This document shows, piece by piece, positions 57,276 through 64,000 of a DNA stretch of 64,000 nucleotides (position 1 is the first letter of the stretch; each line of letters begins with the position of its first letter). The stretch comes from Neonectria sp. B-13. Lineage: Eukaryota; Ascomycota; Sordariomycetes; Hypocreales; Nectriaceae. A program made the position numbers and the translations under genes. The notes beneath the pieces were generated by a model, which was not told the origin of the DNA, ran no database searches, and saw only the letters and a program-made list of their open reading frames with translations. The stretch is from contig NOKP01000029.1 in assembly GCA_002682825.1 (NCBI GenBank), positions 492,515 to 556,514 on the forward strand, given 5' to 3'.

Positions 57276-60200
57276 ATGGCATGGTGGACCTATCTGGAGA
57301 TGGACACGGAGACCCTTCTTATGATGATGAAGGGCTCACTCGCACCAACAATCGTCGTTGCAATGTCGGTAGTAGAAGCGCACTTAGTCGTCAACGCTGG
57401 TTCCCTAACAGTGACCCAGTTCCCAAAGCACCGCCGTTGCAGATGTTACTACAACCACTGGCTATTTAGCTGCCCTGATTGCAGTCTCTGCACAGTGTCT
57501 TCAGCCGCGCGCTAAATTCCTCAAGGTCATGTTCTTTTGCCTACTCAGTTTATGCGTAACAGCATCGGTAACTTGCTTGGCAATTTATTCGGCTGTTAAA
57601 GCGCGCCATCCGGGCAACAATGAGAGATCGGATCAATACGACAGTAACGCGTCTGCGGTTGCTGCCATCTGGCTCTTTGTAATGATCTGGTTAGTACTTT
57701 TCTCTCTGTTTTAAGGAGTCTTGACTGATAAATCCCACGCATTAGGATCGGCAATGCTTTGCGAGCCTGGCGGATGGCCGAGCTACAGGATCCCATCGTC
57801 GCCTCCTCCATCTTTGCGCTGGTGGCCCTCACCCGCGCTGGCAACTGGATCACTGTCGATGAGGGCCTTGCTTATGTCGTTCGCCTGATAAAGACGTTTC
57901 TTATTGGGTTCGCAATTCCCACTGGAGTTTCATTATTCGTTCTGCCCAGGACATGTCGTCAGGGCGTCTTCAAAGACACCCGCAACTTCGTCCAAGAGAC
58001 AAATGCTGTTCTTCAAGCACTTTCTGACTTCGTCAACACGGCATCGAGATCAAGCTTTCTGACCAGACAAAAGACGCATCTGGCTTCCGAAGAAGATACA
58101 CCACCAGAAGATGGCACTCAAGCATCGTCCGATTTTGGATTTGCTCAAGCTCGAAGCCATTTGACCAAAGCGTCGGACACTCTAAACGCGCTCGATGCAA
58201 AACTTCAGGCCAGCTTGAAGTACTCTAGGAACGAGGTAGCTTGGGGGAAGCTGTCCGCTGCTGACCTAGATGAGATATCAATGCTGTTAAGAGGCGTTTT
58301 GATCCCCTTGTCAGGCATGTCACTTCTTCCAGACATAGTCGGCAGCTTTGGCGAAGCAGAATCACAGCTGCATCCAACAAATGGCTTGCCAAATGAGCCA
58401 ACTACTGAGATGCAAGCCCCCATTGATGGCGGCATCATCGAAGCCCTGTCCAACTGCCTCGGAGACACGAAATCACTTGTCAACGGTGGTTTGCAGTATT
58501 TTTTGCTCAATCTGGAGCTCATAGAGCCTGGAAACTGTAGAAAGGCACATGTCGATCCAGAACTTGGCACTACGGAGTTTATGCCGATGGAATTGGATCC
58601 GTTATCGCCAGACTTTTTGAGCGCATTTCGGTCGAAAATCGAGGAGTTATCTGTCAAAAAGCGGAGTCTACGTGTCGATACGTTTCTTGTCAAGTCACCA
58701 ACTTCCACTTTGCAAGACACGGGTAGCGATGGTGCCTCGGAAACAAGACCAGCGGCTGATAGAGATATGGTCATCCAACAAGATTTTCTGTTGGTGCTGT
58801 ACTTGTTCAGTCTCCAAGCCATGGTTCTTGAGGCAACTTTCAACCTCATTAGTTTTGCCAAGAGGAAGATAGATGACAGCACGATGAAGAAATCGCATCT
58901 CATCATACCTGATAGCCTCCATACAAGACGATCTGACGATTCATCATCAAATCGAAGGAAACCCCCAACGCATCGAGACGAGGAACAAGACACTGCGAGG
59001 GAAGTCCAGGGGCTTGAAGTAGTCGACTTAGTGCATCTAAAGCCAGCAAACTTCTTGGAGCGAAGCAGTAAATGGTTTCGATTAATCTCCCACCTCGTCG
59101 GTTCAGATCTTAGCATGTTTGGTCTCCGAGTTGCCGCCGCGTCGCTCAGCATTGGTATTGTGGCCTTTCTACAGCAAACACACGATTTCTTTATCCACCA
59201 GCGCGGCGTATGGGCAATGATTGTTGTTGTCATCGGCATGAGCCCTACCAGCGGCCAATCGTTTTTCGGATTTTTCGCTCGTATCATGGCTACTGTTGTT
59301 TCTGTGGCCTTGAGTCTCATCGCCTGGTACATTGTTGTCGGCAAGACTCCTGGTGTCGTCATCTTTCTTTACCTCGCAAACGTCGTGGAAGTAAGTTTGC
59401 CTCTGGTCAGACTGAGGTGGATAATGGAAACTTGCTTACTCTATGCTTAGTTCTATACCTATGTGAAGAAGCCACATCTGTTTGGCCCTTCTATTATCGC
59501 CATTGTCACCCTGAACATTATCATCGCGTATGAACTCCAGGTGAGGAGCTTCAGTTTATAAGGCCCTGTCATATATCACCTTCTTATTTTCCTGTTAGGT
59601 CAAAAAGCTCGGTATTGAAGCCGCTGAGTCAAACGGCCAGCCGTATTACCCCATTTATCAATTTGGCCCGTACAAGCTGGCTGCGGTTGCAGTAGGCTGT
59701 ACTGTCTCCTTCTTCTGGACCATCTTTCCGTATCCCATCACGGCAAAGTCCAATGTTCCGCGTCTTGCTGGTAGCAGTCTCTTCAACCTTGCCAGATTTT
59801 ACAGTGCCATGCACACCACTGTAAACTCGTGGATTCGTGGGGAGCAAGGGGCCTCTGAACGAGAGCATGAGGATATCCGTCTGCACAACATTCTTCGGGA
59901 TCTCTACAAGCAAGAGCTTCTGGTGTTGAACTCACTGCGCATGCATACTCATTTCGCGACCTACGAACCGCCCATTGGGGGCAAATTCCCAATTACCATA
60001 TACGCTAAGTTGACGACTGGCATGCAACGCATTTTAACCATTATTTCATTGATGGCGCACATTGCTCAAAACATGCCACCACCGTTGTTACAGCAATCAC
60101 AAGATGCGACAGGGCTGCCAGAACGATCGTTACACCCCTTAGCAGTCGCCTGGGCCTCTGTTGACTCTCAGTTTCAATCTACAACATCGTTGCTTTGTCA

Positions 60201-60499
60201 CCTAGCCTCATCTCTGACGCATAACAAGCCCTTACCGCCTTTTCTCACAGTATCCGAATCATTTCCATTGATGAGGTATTTGCACAAGACTAAATCAGAT
60301 ATGCTGCGGATGCAAAATTCTTGTGAGCCGGCATACACTGCCTTCGTATCCCTTGAGCTTCTGAGAACAGTGCTGAGCTTGGAGCTGCAAAAACAATTAA
60401 AGTGAGCTTCTCCCATGCAATGACTGGATGAACAAGTCTAACTTCTGGTATTGTAGTGAGATCCGACTCTTGGTGGGAGAAATTACGTTTCACACCTAG
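57276..60499 (+). CDS. BRE4-like / aromatic-acid-exporter-type membrane protein (FUSC/ArAE_2 family)
   Basis: Six exons (57276-57364, 57420-57689, 57746-59390, 59451-59540, 59599-60401, 60457-60499) encode 979 residues. Two blocks of membrane segments are seen: an N-terminal block (SQSTAVADVTTTTGYLAAL, CLLSLCVTASVTCLAIYSAV, VAAIWLFVMIW) and a central block (FGLRVAAASLSIGIVAFLQQ, VWAMIVVVIGMSPTSGQS, ATVVSVALSLIAWYIVVGK, GPSIIAIVTLNIIIAYELQ). Between and after them are long polar domains. This is the layout of fungal ArAE_2/DUF2421 proteins related to yeast Bre4, linked to brefeldin A sensitivity and presumed transport. The first exon begins at MAWWTYLEMDTETLLMMMKG; an in-frame stop lies 18 bases upstream. 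The first intron uses a non-consensus GTCGGT donor, and the true N-terminus may include an exon I missed. Confidence 0.82.
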
Positions 60500-60651
60500 G
60501 CTGCATGCCAAGGTGAACGAACGCTGATGAACTTGGCGCCTTTATATAGTCCGGCTAAGCAGTGGTGTTGTGACATTACTTAGTTGAGTGCATGACTCTA
60601 CTAGTATGCTAAGGCATTCAAGGCATTGCACCAGGACATACATACATTTCC

Positions 60652-61547
60652 CTATAGCTCCATGGCGTCAATTGCATCTTTAGCTTTATCCTTCCAATCA
60701 TCTCGCCACCGAGTCAGCGGCGGCCTTCCTTCTACCATGTCGCCTGCAGTCCACATGATTCGCTTCCTGTCGAGTGCTTCCGTCACGTCGTTGTCAGGGC
60801 ATATCACCCAGAATTGCCCCTCCTGCATCTTCTTCTCGAGATATTCGACCACCTGGTCTGGCCACCAAGCACCGTCTGGCTTTGGAGTGTCTGCATTGGC
60901 CTTATTCCTGGTCATTCCTGTGAATGTCCATCCTGGGACGAGTAGATGGACCGCTATGTTCTTGTCTCGCAAGTCCCAGCTGAGATGCTCCGCAATAGAC
61001 TTGACTGCGGCCTTGGAGGCGTTATATGCCGGATTTCCTGGCGGATTCGTGATACCCTGCTTAGATCCTGTGATGATAATGGAGGAAGAGCTGCCATCGG
61101 AAGTGGTCCGCTCTACCAGTGGCAAAAAAGCGGCAATGCCATTGACAACACCCATTAGATTGACGTTGAAAATGTCTTGGAATGTGGCAGTATCCTCCCA
61201 CGATGCCTTCCGTCCAATGCCGGCATTGAGTGCCAAGAGATTTACTCCTCCTGCGTATCTAGTTAAATGCCAGGTCGCGTCGCGGGGAATGGGTTAGACT
61301 TACCGTTGAAATCCTGGTCCACCTTTTTCTTGAGCGCTTCCCAGTCCTCTTTTTGCGCGACGTCCATCTTGAACGTAGTGACGTCTTCTCCCAAGATTTT
61401 GGTGGCCGTGTCGAGGGCGTCCTTATCCCAATCGGCGATAATGACACGCATGCCGTAGCCGTGGCATTTCTTTGCGAGTGAGAATCCAATCCCTGAAGCT
61501 CCGCCTGTGATGATGGCAACGTCGCCTGCGATGAATGGTGGAGCCAT
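60652..61547 (-). CDS. short-chain dehydrogenase/reductase (classical SDR)
   Basis: Two exons (61304-61547, 60652-61250; intron 61251-61303) encode 280 residues of an NAD(P)-dependent SDR. Cofactor motif AIITGGASGIGFSLAKK at residues about 11-27, an acidic residue after the second strand (IIADWDK) suggesting NAD over NADP, the LALNAGIG motif just after the splice, a catalytic Ser in IIITGSKQG, and the catalytic YNASK. The C-terminus carries LVPGWTFTGMTRN and a tail rich in Trp and acidic residues. All catalytic residues are present. The substrate is unknown; similar fungal enzymes act on ketones, sterols or secondary metabolites. It lies tail-to-tail with the BRE4-like gene, with about 150 bases between them. 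Confidence 0.92.
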
Positions 61548-61746
61548 CCTGATGACTTGGTGTGTCGCTCGGTGTGCTAACGGGCCAAACTGTGCGGTAT
61601 TTCACGGTGGATTATCGCGTACGAAGAAGATGAGGGATATGGCGGTCTGCGGAGCGATGATAGTTAACCGGGACCATCACCAATTTTTAAACTCTACGCT
61701 TGATCGGAGATAAGCGCTTATCTGCGGATGACGGAGACCTGTGGTC

Positions 61747-62120
61747 ATATCCCTTTGACTGTCGTAAGGCAACACCTACGTACCGCGCCCCACATGACCC
61801 CCGCTAAGGCCGAGGTACATGGAGTGACTTTAAGCATCAGCGAAATCAACCCCGCCCAATTCATCATACAATTCATTCTGTGCACTCTCATGGATTCCCA
61901 ACAGTCCTCCAGCCAAGCAGTCAATGCATATNTATCCCTTTGAGTGTCGTAAGACTACACCTCCGTACCGAGCCCCACATGACCCGCGCTAAGGCCGAGG
62001 TACATGGAGTGACTTCAAGCACCGGCGAAATCAACCCCGCCCAATTCATCATACAACTCATTCTGTGCATTCTCATGGATTCCCAACAGCTCTCTAGCCA
62101 GGCGGCAGTCAACGCATACG
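61747..62120. repeat. tandem duplication of about 185 bp with an ambiguous base
   Basis: The block starting ATCCCTTTGACTGTCGTAAG (from 61749) recurs at 61934 with about ten percent differences. Both copies contain ACATGGAGTGACTT, CCCCGCCCAATTCATC and an ATGGATTCCCAACAG that starts the transposase frame in copy 2. An N at 61932 lies at the junction, so the assembly is uncertain here. The upstream copy has its own in-frame start-like ATG but runs into the junction. Confidence 0.8.
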
Positions 62121-63926
62121 ATGACAATAGCTTCATTCGTATTGATGACAGCCGCCGTGAGCACCCAGCTGATAACACCTGCCGGCCGATACATGATCCG
62201 GTCCGGGATCGCGGTCACAACTTCGAGCCGATGGTCATTCCAAGCCGGGTCTTCGAGATAACAGCCCTACCCCCAGAGCCACTATTACTTTTCCAGCAAT
62301 TCCTACCTATTTCCTTAGTGGAAAGCTGGGTCTGTTATACCAACAGCTGGGTCAGTCACCGGCTGAGACAGCACGAAGATGGCAGCTGCAGATTGAAGCC
62401 GCAGTCACGGCTGTTGACTTGGAAGCCGACCTCTATTGCAGAAATCTACATATGGCTTGCGATCCTGATGTATATGAGAATACATAGGGAGCCGCAGATC
62501 AAGGACTATTGGAAGATTTCTACAACCAAGGACCAACGCCCTATCCACCTTGTGACCAAGTGGATGCCTTATAACCGCTTCCAGCTATTATCCCGGCATC
62601 TTCACATCTATAACTTTGCAACTATTGATAAGGACCCTGACACAAGCTTCTATGGCCGCACCTTTAGCCGGGTCAATGTGTGGTCTGACCACATACAGCA
62701 TACGTCTACGGTTTTCTACATACCGGGCACATCTATTGCTGTAGATGAGTGCATGGTCCGCTTTCTCGGAAGGTCCCTAGAGACAACGACTGTCCCTTCG
62801 AAGCCAATTCCCATAGGCTTCAAAGTCTGGGCTGTAGCCCAACGAGGCTATTTCCTGCGGTGGATTTGGCACCGGCCGGGCCGGAAGTTCGGGCCCGTAG
62901 GGATCCGGCCGACCTACCGGCGCCTGCCGTCACAGCTACGGCGGGTCCAGCAGCAGCGACGAGGGAAGAATACGTTCCATCTGAACCCAACCCAAGCTGT
63001 GGTTGTTGCCCTAGTAAATCTGCTGCCGGGGTCCACATACCACGTATTTCTCGATAACCTATTCTCTTCCTGTGACCTCTTTCGCCGGCTTCGGCAGTGT
63101 GGTCACGGAGCCACCGGCACAGCCCGCAGGAACTGTGGCATCTACAAGCCCCTTATCAAGCTCAAAGAGGCGGATAACACAGCTGCCGGCAGCCTCGAAT
63201 TCAACGTCATCAAAGCTATCCCTACAGCTGACAATAAGGTCAATCAGGTTGCTTGGAAAGACAATGCCCTTGTGTTATTCCTGTCGACTGTGTTCAGGGG
63301 CAATGAAAGACTGGACTGTAAGAGGAAAAGACCAACAACAGACAAAATACAAGCACGGCCAATACAGCGTTTTTTTTGGTAACAAGCCTATTAAGCTAAT
63401 TTCTATCCCATCCATCGCTACTATCTACAACAATGAGATGAATGCTGTGGATCGAGGCGACCAAATGCGAGCGTATTGGGGCCTTGACCGCCGTGTACGC
63501 AGAGGCGGCTGGAAGGCCCTAGCTTGGGACTTCCTGCTAGAAATAGCCCTTGTCAACAGCTTCATCTTACAGCAGCAAGGGCAGCCACAGTGGAAGCCGG
63601 AGATATCACAAGGCAGCTGGCGGCAACGCCTTGTCAATGACCTTATTGCAGCGTATGCATTTGACAGTCACGCACGACAGAGGTTTCGGACTGGAGACGA
63701 ATTTACGCCTGTATTACAGCATGATTGGGTCCGAAATAAGAATCCCTCGGCTTGTCAAGCTTGTAAAGGAATACGGCTTGGAGAGGCGCGGCCACAGCAG
63801 CCATTGAGACCAGTCAGCGGAAATAGAGGCCGGAGACCCAAGCAGTCACGATACCGCTGTCAGCAGTGTAATGTAGCTCTATGTAGAGCTGGGAATTGCT
63901 GGGACTTCTATCACCATATAAATTAG
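62075..63926 (+). pseudogene. piggyBac-type transposase, broken by a poly-T frameshift
   Basis: A DDE/DDD transposase that would cut and paste the element. Read as one gene from MDSQQLSSQAAVNAYDDN, it would be about 617 residues. Catalytic acidic residues are visible: SIAVDECMVRFLGR (62736-62776), HVFLDNLFSS (63043-63072) and MNAVDRGDQMRAYWG (63438-63482). The C-terminus is a Cys/His domain (ACKGIRLG, YRCQQCNVALCRAGNCWDFY), as in piggyBac proteins. The frame is lost in eight consecutive T (63370-63377). The expected reading uses seven, and the extra T puts a TAA right after. Without it the protein continues in frame to 63926. Either a replication-slippage mutation in a very recent copy, or a homopolymer read error. 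The element needs an intact copy elsewhere to move. Confidence 0.85.
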
Positions 63927-64000
63927 GTGGGGCTGGAAGTACCTTTGATATGCTTTACTCTGGTTGGCTGGACCCCGCTGCTCGTGACCCAAGTGTAGTC

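Larger units (their letters stand above)
61747..64000 (+). mobile_element. piggyBac-type DNA transposon (right side beyond window)
   Basis: The transposase gene and its duplicated 5' flank form one element. The family inserts at TTAA sites and has short terminal inverted repeats. I cannot confirm either terminus: the right end is beyond base 64000, and no convincing terminal repeat was found on the left. The transposase entry has the coding details. Confidence 0.75.

Noticed and set aside
1..64000. tRNA, rRNA, CRISPR array or bacterial-type operon
   Set aside because: No cloverleaf-like blocks with the conserved T-loop, no spaced identical repeats with unique spacers, and gene structure is eukaryotic throughout.

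Overview
The window comes from a filamentous ascomycete fungus (Pezizomycotina). Evidence: genes split by many 45-115 nt introns with GT...AG borders and internal CTRAC-type branch sites; families typical of this group (fungal rhodopsin-domain membrane protein, NACHT-WD40 receptor, ankyrin/CorA-like protein, fused BioDA, GH12 endoglucanase, BRE4-like membrane protein); and a fungal piggyBac-type transposase. Sordariomycetes is my guess, but nothing seen here fixes the class. All exon limits are my own manual splice reading. In every spliced model with a single intact frame, exon lengths sum to whole codons.

Layout. 0-7 kb: the 3' end of an unrecognised gene, a phenol 2-monooxygenase-type flavoprotein (-), and a rhodopsin-domain membrane protein (+). 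7.7-15.6 kb: a 1392-residue ankyrin-repeat/CorA-like protein (-) and a patatin-like phospholipase (-). 16-20 kb: a 1241-residue intronless secreted Ser/Thr-rich protein. 21.4-26.2 kb: a head-to-head biotin pair, bioF (-) and bioDA (+), sharing a promoter of about 0.66 kb. 26.9-31.6 kb: a NACHT-WD40 (NLR-like) gene carrying a one-base frame break. Ankyrin/CorA-like, patatin and NACHT-WD40 proteins are families often linked to fungal self/non-self recognition, so 7.7-31.6 kb resembles an incompatibility or immunity neighbourhood with a biotin pair inside it.

32-45 kb is a gene graveyard. It holds decayed pieces of a serine carboxypeptidase (S10), an OPT oligopeptide transporter, a branched-chain aminotransferase, a CmcJ-like oxygenase-family protein and an MFS sugar transporter. 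Between them lie a few intact genes: a small orphan, a 6-phosphogluconate/3-hydroxyisobutyrate dehydrogenase-type enzyme, a possibly truncated orphan, and a secreted cysteine-containing protein. 45-48.5 kb holds no convincing gene.

48.6-61.5 kb returns to dense intact genes: a predicted GPI-anchored protein, an orphan, the Delta-9 fatty acid desaturase with fused cytochrome b5, a GH12 endoglucanase, a BRE4-like membrane protein and a short-chain dehydrogenase. The right edge (61.7-64 kb) is a piggyBac-type transposon whose transposase is frameshifted in a poly-T tract. It is preceded by a tandem duplication of about 185 bp with an ambiguous base at its junction.

No CRISPR array, rRNA or tRNA was recognised.
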